Source: Oryzias latipes
Lineage: Eukaryota > Chordata > Actinopteri > Beloniformes > Adrianichthyidae
Reading direction: 5' to 3'
DNA: 64,000 bases
Assembly: GCF_002234675.1 (NCBI RefSeq)
Contig: NC_019865.2
Location: 1,523,958-1,587,957, forward strand
Shown: positions 1 to 12,043 of the stretch, piece by piece
Numbering within the stretch: position 1 is the stretch's first letter
Layout: each line of letters starts with the position of its first letter
Notes under the pieces: generated by a model
Database searches by the model: none
What the model was told of the DNA's origin: nothing
The model's input: the letters and a program-made list of their open reading frames with translations, nothing else
Made by a program: the position numbers and the translations under genes

Positions 1-18
1 GGTGTGCTGCCGGCTCAC

Positions 19-3000
19 CTTTGCAAACAGGTCGAAGCAGCCCAGCTTGCTGACGATGCAGTGGACCTCCGGGAGCCTCTTCCCTTTGCCGCGAGGCTGG
101 ACACAGTTTCACATTTCAGAGGTTTCAGATCATGAAATCTATCAAAATTTAAAGTCCTACACCTATAGCCCCCCACCCCCACCCCCCACGCCCACCTCAT
201 GTGGTACTGCAAAGACTATTTCCACAAAAGCTAAGATTTCCTGAAACTGAAACTCGGAGTGAGGCTGAAATCAGGGGAGAGAAACTGAATTTTTGCAGCT
301 CTCTGGATTATGACGCAATTTATAGCCTGTAATAAACGTCTCCTCTGAGAGGTTGAGTAAGCGCCTGGCCCGCCGCCATATCTCCGCACGCCCAGGCTCG
401 GGCGCATTCAGACGTTAGCAGAAACTCACCAGGATCTTACGGCAGTAACCGAACCAGCGGCTGCCGTCTTCTCCCGTCAGGACAAAGGAAAAGGTTTCAC
501 TGCGAAACAACCAGAGAGGACAGTTCAGATGATGATCTACAGAACGCCGCCACCTCGCTTCTGACACGTCTGCCATGTGGAAACGCCACCAGGAGCCTCA
601 TCCGTCCGCTGAAGACGCAAGGAAAAGCTGGAAAAACTCCTGACAACAATCCACCCGTCACTGAAGGTTCTCAAGCATCCAGAAGTCCAGTCATAAAAAC
701 TAAAAGAAGAGTTTAGGTCCAGTTCCTCTGAGCCAAAGTCAAGACAATGAAGAACAAACCAACACAAAAGCTGTTCCTCTGTGACCTAAAACAGTCTAAT
801 CTTTAGCACTGAAAGGCAGAAAATAATGAAATAAATGAAAACAGTGAGTGGAATAACTCTAATAACCCTACATATTTTAAATATTCGTGTATTTATGGTG
901 TAAGAAGACCAAACAGGAACGACATGGAGACGCTCCTGCTTTCCAAGGCCAGCATAGAAGAACAGCTGAGGTTCTACACAACGTCTGGAGAAGGAACCGG
1001 ACCTCTGGAACCATCCATAGCATGGAGGCGGAGCCTGAAGCAGATCTGATGGTTCCTGTTTGATGTTGTACAACCACGCTGAACAAATCCACGCTGACCA
1101 TGACATTTATCTCCTGATATTCAATTATCTTATTCATATTTATGATCAGGGAAGTCTGGGCATCTCTGCTCAGCCTGCTGCCCCCGCGACCCGGTCCCGG
1201 ATAAGCGGAGGAAGATGGATGGATGGATGGATATTTATGATCAGAGCCGCCATGTTGGAGCCAGACGTCGTCAGGAAGCAGTCCGAGTCGGTCTGAGTTT
1301 CTATGACATCCACTTTGGCCTATCAGGAGTGAGCTTGTTGATAGGCCACACCCCTACCACTTGAAAGTTGGCTACATGAGATCTGTCAAAGGTTTTGAAC
1401 GTAGGAAGTGGGGGGCAGCAGGCTCCACCTACTTTTATTGAGGCGTCTGATTGCTCAGTTTATGACTTAAATAACTTGAACTACAGAAAAAGAATCAAGA
1501 AAAAAATTAGAATTATCAAGAAGATGTTTAAGAAAAAGGAATCAGATCCAGGATGTTCATTCTGACCAATAAAATGAGTAACAGCTGTTTATTTCTCTGT
1601 GGAAGTCTATGGGATTTTGGCTTCTTGGAGCCACTTCCTGTTTGGAACGCCATTAGGGAGGGGCCACTCAGTCCAGTTCTCAGATATGGTCAATGGTCTA
1701 AACCCACCTGGACATGTCTGCCGTGGGTTTCCAATCCTGAGAGTCGGGGAAGCAGAAGTTCGGAATCACCTTCAGCTGATCCTCTGTTTCTTTGGAGGGT
1801 CGAGACGATTTCTCAAACTGAAGTGGAAAAAATCTGAGATATAAAATCCACTTCAAAGGATTTTCGATGAATATGAATAAAGAGCAGGAGCTTCTACAAC
1901 CAATGAGCACTCATTCTGGTGATTACAGCGACCTATGTGCCTGAAAGGTTTCTGAAAACGCTGATTCTGTTTGCACGCATCGTCCAGTGATCAGAGATAA
2001 CGTGTTTCCTGGAGCTGAAGGGTAAAACGCCTCCGACACGTCTGCAGCGTCACGCTAACTCCAGAAACCTCCTTGAGGGAAATCCTCATCCAGGACATGA
2101 CATATGGGATTCAGCAGAACAACAATAACAACATTTCATGAAAAGAGAAGCTCCTCGGCCGATGGCGAGGGGTTCCTCATACGGAGGAGCAACGTTCCAG
2201 TGAAGTGTGGCTCTGACCATTTTGGGGAACTGCTGAGTGATTTCGGGGGCGTAGGCGTTTCCTTGGGGGCCCTTTCTCAGCGACACCACCACGAAGAGCT
2301 GGAAGAGCTGCTGCTGCTGCAGCTGGATCAGGTCTCTCTCCAGGGTCCGGTACCCCGGACGGCGCCTCAGCGTGGAGTGGATGTGAACTGCCGACAGAGG
2401 AGAGGACTTATAAAGAAAAATAGATCGTTCTTCATCACCAGGACGACGACATTTAGAGGGGCTTTTTGGGCAGTTCCTCATTATTTAAAACAACAATTTA
2501 CCATGATGACATTTACCACTAAAAAACAAATTAAAAACAATATTAAAATTGATCATATATAATTAATGAAAGTTAATATGCTGGGCTATGCAGTGCGTTC
2601 CAAGGAGGAGACGGTTGTTTTGCGGCGGTACCTTTGGAGCCGTCCTCAGGGTCGCTGTCTGGCCCGATGCTCTCCTCTGCACATGAGGAAGATGAGATGA
2701 ATGAGGAGGAAGGAAAAGACTCTATGAGCCAAGACAGACACTCTGTGTTCAATAATCAGCCGCTTTAAAGACCCACTCTGCTGTTTCTAACCTGCTCTTC
2801 TGGCTTTTCTCTCCTGATGGAGGACATGTACATAACCGTCATTAAAAAGACGCTTTTAAAATCTCTTCAAGGATGTTTGGAGTGGGCCTCTAAAGCTGAT
2901 CCAGGGTTGGTGTGTGTGACATCATCGTCGTCTTACCTAAGACAACAAGTCCTTGGTTCTTCACCCTCTTCCTCCCACGCTTCTCATCAAAAATGGTCTC

Positions 3001-6000
3001 AATTTTGTTGACAAACTGTGAAGCAGAAGACGAGAACATCACTGAGAGAAAGCCCAAAAACCTCAGAACTTTGAAGGGAGGTTCCTGTTCCTGTCCTCGA
3101 GCGCTGAAATCTCTGGGTTCAGGGTTTAAACCAGACCGACGTGAGCTTCAAACGCGACAGAACAGTCCAAAGCTGAGCGACACGCAGAGGAAGCAACTCT
3201 TTAGAGTCCGTGTTCCACCAAAAGGTTCTGCATTTTCACCTTCAAAGCAGACAGAGTGGAACAACCAGAAACCGGAGAGTCAAACCGGTTCAGTGACGTG
3301 AGGCGCGTCCTGAGGCTACGTTCCTGCTCCCAAATCCCCGGCAGCCGCCGGTCTCACCTTCTCAGCCAAACGTCTCCTCCGGCCGGACCGCTCCTCCACA
3401 GCCATTCGGGGGACTTTTCAAAGTCCAGGCTGAGCGGCGTCAAGTCTGCTGGGAGCTATCTGTTCCTCACAGCCTCCTCTGCTTCCTGTTTGACAAGCCC
3501 CGCCCCCTCTTCTCACCCGACTCATCTTTCCACACATCCACCCAGCGAGCGGCCCGTCTCATCACTGACCTGCAGGGTCTCCGACGGTCTCTGTGCGTTT
3601 GAGCGGCGGGGCGCCAACGTTGAGGATTTTGAGGGCAGGAAAGCCTGCAGCATCTTCTTCTCCATTTTGCCCACGTATCCTTGCAACGTCTGGGGTTTAG
3701 AGGTCATCTGAAGGTCACAGACGTGTGGAGTTAGTGAGGGTTTTCGGGTCATTTCGGCTTAGATTGGTTCAGAGACGATCCTGCTTCACCTTTTCGGTTT
3801 GAGCTCTCAGAGGAGTAAAACGCGCTGGAGACGGCTTCACGTCCTCGTAGGGATCTTCTCTGCTCCCATCGGCTGGAGGAGGCGAGAGGGAGGAGTCAGA
3901 CGGACAATCTGATGCTTTACTGTTAGAAACTGATGCAGGAGAACATAAACTATGGGATGGAGCTGAAGGACCCCAGCAGCTTCAGACTTTGGGCATCAGT
4001 CAGATCCCAAAAACCTTCAAAACATTTTTTTTATCATCTAATAAACATTTTTAATCACGCTTTATTAGTTTATTTCTTATGTACGACACAGGTGGACCTA
4101 CGCATTATTTCTTCATATATGTTGTCATCAGAGTAGGCGTGGTTGAGGCCTGAGTGCACACACTCATCTCCCAGAAGGCTTAGCTGGACCGCCATACGAG
4201 CGGCATCTTCGTACTCGAAGGACTTCCTGTGGCGGGAACAGAAGGGAAAAAGGTCAAAACGGACGCGGCTGCTTTCCAAAGGATAACCAGCTGAGGCTTA
4301 AAAATAAGAAAATAAGGAAAGTCTGATAAGATGAGCGGATGTGACGCCGACGCTGTTAGGCTTTAATAACCTTCTTTCATTTTCTAAAAGATGAGGACGA
4401 AGCTGCTGCTTCAGTTCCGAGCAGAAACACTAAAAAGGAAGACGTTTATTCATAGAAAATCTTTACCAGAAACTAAAATGACATCATCCAACAACAGGAA
4501 AAAACAGTAAGGAGAAAGTAAAAGCAAAAAACTCCACTGAAACTCTGCCAACAAAGACCTTTCAGCTCCTGCAGAAGTCTGGGAGCAGACGTCATGAAGC
4601 CACAACAAAAGATCCAGTTAAAACCTGAAAATCTTATGAAAAGCTTTGCTTTTTTAAGTTGAATCTTTTCTATTGAGCAGCAAGAAAACAGAAAATGTAC
4701 AAAAACAAAGTCAAATGACAGAAATTGTTCAAACAATGGCCTTTTTTTTGTAAACAAGACAAACACATCCCACTTCCACCCCACCCCACAGAACATGGGG
4801 GGGGGGGGGAGTAATGCCAATAAAAAACGCAAATAAACTTAAACAGATGATTATGTCAAGTGATCTAAGCAGGCATGCGCCACTAAAGCTCAGAGTGACG
4901 ATGGTACAAGGAACCCAAATGTGAAAACAGGAAAGTCGTTGGAAGCTGCTACTTGGGGACAGTTTTGAGCTCATTAAAGTAGAATAGCATCGGGCCCCAC
5001 ACAGATAGAAATTTGTTTCTGGACCCCCCTAGAGTGTTTTAATCTTTTCTAGCTCCATAAATTGTAACAAGTCACAAAACCATAGAGACACTTTGGGGGG
5101 CTTGTTTGACTTCCAGTGTAGTAAAATCCTTCTACGTGTAAGTACTGTTGTAAAAGCAATGATATGTTTATTTCGTTTACTTAGAGTGGATTGATTTCTA
5201 TCTGTGGTGCCGAATATATCCATGTTGGGTTGAAGATTAATTTTGAGAACTTGTGACAATGTTTTGAAAATGACAGACCTGTAGGACGTCAGAGATGGAC
5301 ACAGCCAGAACATGTGTGTTAAGTCAGCAGGAGTGTGGTGACATCCATCACAGCTGGCTTCTACACTGGGATAGATCTTTGCTAGTTTAGCTTTGGAGTA
5401 GTGGATGCGATGTACAACTTTTCATTGTATTAAGTTTAATTTTGCACAGGAGGAGCTGCCATTTACTTTCAGTAAAGCATCGTTCCATATGTCGTCCTCC
5501 AAAGCCAGTTCCTCCCCCAACTCATTCACCCAATCTGCCCTGAGTTTTACAAGATTTGTGTTTTTTAAGGCAGTTATCTGATCATATATTCTTGAGATAA
5601 ATCCTCTAAAATGTACTAGGGTTTCTAAAAGTGCTTCTATACCTGAGCATGACGGCAAATACGGAAAGTCTGGGGTATGACGCTGAACGAAGTGGCGAAT
5701 TTGGAAGTAACGGAATAGACTAACCCAAGGGAGAATAAACTTATGTGAAAGATCATCAAAGCTGGCAAAAACTGAGTTTATGTACATCTTTGAACAAATG
5801 AATACCTTGCTGTTACCAGAGAATGAAAACAGAGTCCAGCCTTGCATGGGGTAACAAGTGAGTCATGTTTATGGGACTTAAATGCAGGAGATCCCCACAG
5901 TCAAAGTTCCGTCTAAACTAAAACCATATTTTCAGAGTATTTATGACGACTGGGTCATCAGTGTATTTAAGGGCAGAGAGAGACAAGTCAGAGGTGACCA

Positions 6001-9000
6001 GAGCACGGAGGGAAGTTGAGGTGCATGATGAAGCTTCAAGAAGGCACCAGTCCATATCAGGACTGAGGCGCCAATGTAAGATATTTACATTTGAAGCCCA
6101 GTAATAGTACTGATAGTTGGGAAAGGCTAAACCGCCTTGATTTCTAAAACTGTAGCAATTCAAGCCGTAGCCTAGGTTTCCTTCCATCCCATTTAAATGA
6201 AACAAAAGCCTTATCAAGAGATTTAAAAAAAAAAAAATTAGGGATATAAGGTGGGATACACTGAAAAAGGTAAAGACATTTGGAGAGTACAGTTATTTTA
6301 ATACAATTAACCCTTCCTGCCAGGGATACGTGAAGAGTTCTATACTTCTTTAGGTCTGATTTGGTCTTTTCTAATAAATGACAAGTATTTTGATAGAGAT
6401 GTTGTATATCTCTTGTAATTTTGATACCCAAGTACTTAAATCCATTTGTGGACTTTTGGAATGGTAGGGCACTAATTTGTATTTGGAGAGACAGATCATT
6501 AACAGGATAACATTCAATTTTCCTTAAGTTTAATTTGTACCCAGAGAAAGCCCCAAATTTCCTCAAAGCGTGAATTATGTGAGGGACGTTTAGAATGGGG
6601 TCTGACAAATATAACAATAAATCATCTGCATACAAAGATACTCTATGTTCCTTACCGCCCCTGTGGATTCCACTAATCGATGGGAAAGTTTTAAGTGTGA
6701 TAGATAAGGGCTCTATAGCTAAAGCAAATAGTAGTGGGCAACCCTGGCGAGTACCCCGTGACAACGGAAAGTATTGTGACCGCTTACCATTACTAATTAC
6801 AGAGGCTTTGGCTGATTTATACAAGAGCTCGATCCAGGAGATGAAGTTGGAACCATAACCAAATTTCTTTTAACATGCTAATAGATATCTCCACTCCACC
6901 CTATCGAATGCTTTCTCCGCATCAAGTGCAATTACCACTTCTGCCTCTGCTCCGGAGGCAAGAGAGTAAATTATGTATAAAAGTCGACGAACATTTCTGA
7001 ATAAGTGGCGCCCTGGCATAAAACCAGTTTGATCATCAGAGATCACATCCTGTATTGTGGCTTCCAGACGAAGAGAGAGGGCTTTAGCTAAGATCTTTGC
7101 ATCGCAGTTGAGGAGAGAGATGGGTCGGTATGAGTTACAGTCTTTACCATCTTTACCTGGTTTGAGCAGAAGGGTAATTGGTGTTTCAGTTAATGTCTGG
7201 GGGAGGGAACCACGGGATAAAGAGTCATTAAACATATCAAGTATGATAGGGGATAATTTGAGAGTTTTTTATAAAACTCTATAGGGTACCTGTCTGGGTT
7301 CTGGTGCTTTACCATTTTGCATTGAGTGAATTACAGTAGTGATTTATTTATGGTCCAGTGGAAGCTCAGCATTGGTGCTGTGTATTTCTGTTACTAAGGG
7401 GGATTCTAAGTTATTTAAAAACAGCAATATTCTGTCATTTCTGACAAAGAGCTGCACCTAGAGGTCCCTGACCAGGTTTAATGTCAAGTTTTCACCGCCT
7501 GGCCTGTAGAAGTGGCCATTACGCAAGGTTAATGGCCTTCGAAGTGTGCATTATTACTTTTTAACGCACGCCGTGGAAGCCTAAACCGTCCTGCTTCCGC
7601 GAAGTGCGTTAAAAAGTAATAATGCACACTTCGAAGGCCATTAACCCGCTTATACCATGGTCACTTACAAAAGCAATACATATTAACCAGTTTTTAGTCC
7701 TTAATTCTTGTTTTTTTTTACAATTTGGATCGCTTTTCTCACAAAAAGCGGACCATTTGTTACGTGATAGAACAAATAGTCCGTGTCGCGCAGCACCACT
7801 GCTGCAGTCAAGATTCGGCGATCTATATATGCTGATCTGGGTTGAATACAGCATCAGTTCAGAGAGAAAGTTCATCTCTTACTGCTTGTTTTTACCAAAT
7901 GATGAAGCAAAAGGTTGTTTTAAAGAAGCCGGCGCAGTGATACGAAACATTTAAGCTAGGTGACCGGAACTTCTTTTTTCCCCGTGCGGTTATCACTGTG
8001 GTTCATCACTTTTTAATGTACACCCACCAGCCAATCAGAACCGAGTATTTAATTAACCCGGACCATGGTATAAATTTCTTTAATTTATTATTTGATTTCC
8101 CTTAACTTTTGCCGCGTAAGTTCCCCTAAAAAATATCTCAAGTATCTGCCGATGCTTTAAACTATTTGTACACCAGATTTCCTGTAGCAACCATTTCAAT
8201 GGGATCTAGATTTGAACCCAAAACTGTCAAAGTGGAGGCTAAAAAAATCAGACTTCTATTTTAGCCTCGTCCGACTTTGACGGTGCTGCAAAAAAAAAAA
8301 GTCATTAAACGGGCATTTTCTACATATAATAAACGTGAATCCACTGTTTGAACAACTTTATGAGCAGCATCCTTGGAACATTAGACCGCTGCTGAATATT
8401 CTGCATTATTATTATTGTTATTATGGTCTGTGGGAACAACTGTCACAATGAATCCATATTTGGAGTAAAGACTCCTGGTTTTTATCTTTTAAATGCAGCT
8501 GTCTTATTTTGAAGTGAATGGCTTCCTCTCTGGATCTTTTCTGCGTAATGAAACTTTCCACATACGTTTCTTTTTTGCTAACTTTGCTAGCTTGCAAGTT
8601 TCCGCTTAGCGGTCGGTGAAGCCGCTTTCAGAAAGTAGCGGATAGATTTTCCACGACATCAAGAAGGAGTCAGATGTGGTGGAAAGAATCCAGTAGTTTT
8701 CCAAAATAAAACTTCCTTCAGAATCAGATTAAAAATAAATTGAAAAAATGTAGGTCCCGTTTTTAATTTCTCTACAGCTCGGTACCAACTGTCCCACGGA
8801 CCGGTTCTGGTCCACAGGCCATTCAGACAAAATGATTAGATTTTTTTAAATGTTGTTTTCATAAGAACATTCATTCTTTCTTCTCAGATGTATAGGATTC
8901 TTTCTATAAGAAGAACATTGAAGGTGATGTTTGACTGACAGCTGTCGCAGTCACAGGCGTCACAAACAGCTGATTGTCCTGGGCGTGAACCTGTCAGATC

Positions 9001-12000
9001 TATCCGGCTGGCCACACCCCCTCGCTTGTTTCTCTGGCCTCTTCATTCCAGAACTCGTTTGGTTCTGATGGAATACCAGCGCCCTAGTCTGAGGACAAAC
9101 CGCTGATGGTGAGTGTGAAGAAACAAACGTCTCCGCCTCTTCGCAGAAGAATACGGGATTTTCCCTGGAATCAGACTTTGATCCACCTCCCGCCAGAATT
9201 CTGGACTTTTCACCTAAAGTCAAAGTCTGTTCAGGAAAAGCTGAACTTTCCTTACAGAGACCAGTTACACTTATGGTACTGCAGTGGTATTTACATGGTA
9301 CTTTTGCTGTACCTACTGGGTTCTTGCAGGGTTTTTTAGTGTAATTATATGGTACTTACAAGGAAGTTTCTGTGTAACTACTTCCTCCTTACAAATGGTA
9401 CAAAAGTACTACGAGGCACACAATAACTGCACAGGTAAATTTCACAACCATTAATGGACTTAATCTCTTTTTATTAACATTAGTTCTAATTAGGCCTGCA
9501 CAATATATCGCAAATTTATCGTTATCACGATATCAAGCTGTGCAATGCGGACAGGGCTCGACATAGCCATTTGTCCGCTGACCCGGTCCTGTTTTTCGAG
9601 CAGTACGGACCACAAGACTTTATTTTTTACTTGTCCGCTTGGGCCACTAAAATATCTAACAATTAATACATTTTTCACCTTTTACAATAAAGTATATTTT
9701 GCGAAAACGTGTAGATTTACCTCGTCTTTATAATTCATTTTTTCTGCTAGTCCTGTGTTCAGACTTCAAGGGTTTCTATGGGAAACCTTTTATCACTCTT
9801 CTCCTCCTCTCCCGCCTGCGCGCGCGGCTGTCACTGCCGAGCACCACGCGGCACGCGCTCACTCAATTTTTTTTCAAACTTTATTGAATGTAACATGTAA
9901 TGTAACATGTAATGTCCTTTGAGCAAGACTCAAAGGAAAGGTGTACAAGACAGTGGTGAGACCAGCTCTGCTCTATGGGTTAGAGACGGTAGCAGTGAGA
10001 CAGAGACAAGAGGCTGAGATGGAGGTAGCGGAGATGAAGATGTTGAGGTTCTCCTTAGGAGTGACCAGGTTAGACAGGATAAGGAACGAGTACATCAGAG
10101 GGACGTCTCATGTTGCCTGTGTTAGCGACAAAGTCAGAGAAGCCAGACTGAGATGGTTTGGACATGTTCAGAGGAGGGATAGTGGATATATTGGTAGAAG
10201 GATGTTGGAGATGGAGCTGCCTGGCAGGAGGGCAAGAGGACGGCCAAAGAGGAGATACATGGATGTCTTAACAGAGGACATGAAGTTGGCTAACGTTAGG
10301 GTAGAAGATGTTCATGATAGGGTGAGGTGGAAAAGGATGATTCGCTGTGGCGACCCCTGATGGGAAAAGCCGAAAGAGAAAGAAGATTGAATGTAACAAT
10401 TCAATACTAAACAATGTTAAACAGCAAAAACGAAGGAACAAGCCAGTGGGTTATTATTACATTTTAGGCAGATATATTTAAACTGACACACATATCAGCG
10501 CGCCCCCTGGTGGTTTTTCACCGCGATGATCATAAATCCAACACCGTCACTGAAGAGAGACTGAAGCATGTCAGAGAGGTGGAAGACATGGCAGGAATAG
10601 TTAGGAATATGTTAGATGGAGTGACGGGTATAATTAGTAGTATGGACAGCAAGATATTTAATGAATGCATTGAAGATGAAACTGTATGCACTAAGCTTTA
10701 AGCTGAATGTCAAAGAATCAAAGGCAACTCCAAATACCTGAATCTCAGACTCAAATGGAGTATAAGGTCAAACTACTTAATTTTGTTTTTCTTTACAACA
10801 CTGTAAGCAGTAAGTATTTCTAGTTAGCTGAATGATCTCAGTAATTTAATTGTATTTAATTTTTCAATTATTTAATTTAATTAGGTAACTAAAGTAACTA
10901 AAAAGTAAATGTAACTTTGCAACAGTAACAAAACGCAGAACCTTAAGGCAGTCAGGGCAAAAAAGTCAATAAAACTTCTTAACTATTGATTAGGAACAAA
11001 TGTGAAATAGCAGTGATTAGAAGCAGCATGAAAACTTCTGAACTAGTGTTTCCTACTACACTGCAGCGCTCTCTTCAAAACATCTGAAACAGACTAGAGC
11101 AGATTTAAGTTTGATATGCTCTATTTTTAGTCATTGAAAAGTGTATAAATAAGTGCTAGATGTCACCAGAATGCACCAAATTGCACCATATTAAAATTTT
11201 CCGGGGGGGCATGCCCCCGGACCCCCCTAAAGTTGCAAGCACCTGCGGAGCGGCGGGTCTCGCTGTGCGCGGTGTCGGGCCAGTGACTTTCAAAAACTAC
11301 TGGCCCTGTGGGCCAGTGCAAATTTCTGGGCTATGTCAACCCCTGGCGGATATCGTAAAAGACGGCGGAAATTGCGATAAATGGTTAGCCTATATGTGCA
11401 AAAACAATCTTATGGCAGCTTGAAGTATTTAATGTATCAAATAAATCCATTTATGCATTTGACCAATTGGATGGACGCCTTTACATCATCGACCAATCGG
11501 ATGGAGCCCTTTGATGTTAGACGCTCGCCTCGTTTGGAGAATAATTTTAACTTAAATTAAACTGTTGTAGTGAAATGGAAAAGTGTTTTTGGTTGTTTTG
11601 CTACTTGTTCATGTATTGCAAGTTACATCATCATCGCAGTATTAATCACTAACATCGCACGTTTCCTCATATCGTGAAGCCCTAATTCTAATGAAAAACA
11701 CAATCAAGTACCACAGAAATTCTTACACATGGCGAATCTCATGAAACACACAAACCTACTAAGTGAGTAGAAAATAAATTCTGGGCACTCCTTCATGCTA
11801 GTTTGTTTACTTCATCTTTTGTTATACGTGGTAAGTACCATGAAACACAATAAGTATATTCAAGGTACTTTCTTTGTACCTACCCTGTCCTTAAGTATCA
11901 CAAGAGATACATTAAAACATTGACCATGTAAATACCACATAAAGTACTGAACAATGGAGCCCTAACCCAGACACCACCTCCTCCTGCTTTGACTGTGAGC

Positions 12001-12011
12001 ACGCCTGCAGC

Positions 12012-12043
<32 letters not shown>

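Larger units (their letters stand above)
9491..11684. mobile_element. hAT-type MITE (TAGGSCTGCACRATAT ends) with 8-bp target duplication
   Basis: The left end TAGGCCTGCACAATAT and the right end ATATCGTGAAGCCCTA are inverted repeats. The flanks GTTCTAAT (9483-9490) and ATTCTAAT (11685-11692) differ at one base, as expected for an aged 8-bp hAT target duplication. It is itself split by the element at 9552-11345. Confidence 0.75.
9250..11965. mobile_element. Outer terminal-inverted-repeat element, host of a nested cluster
   Basis: GTGGTATTTACATGGTAC near 9278 is matched in inverse by CATGTAAATACCAC near 11926. Both flanks carry further scattered GGTACTTAC-like or GTAAGTACC-like strings, giving imperfect inverted ends of roughly 180 bp. 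The centre is displaced by younger insertions. The superfamily is not determined. Confidence 0.5.

Noticed and set aside
2912..3301. 129-codon plus-strand frame
   Set aside because: Its left part is antisense to the DENND2C exon 3015-2937; the remainder has no family resemblance.
9941..10360. 139-codon frame as a host gene
   Set aside because: It is the C-terminus of an RTE-type reverse transcriptase inside a 5'-truncated insertion with 13-bp target duplications.
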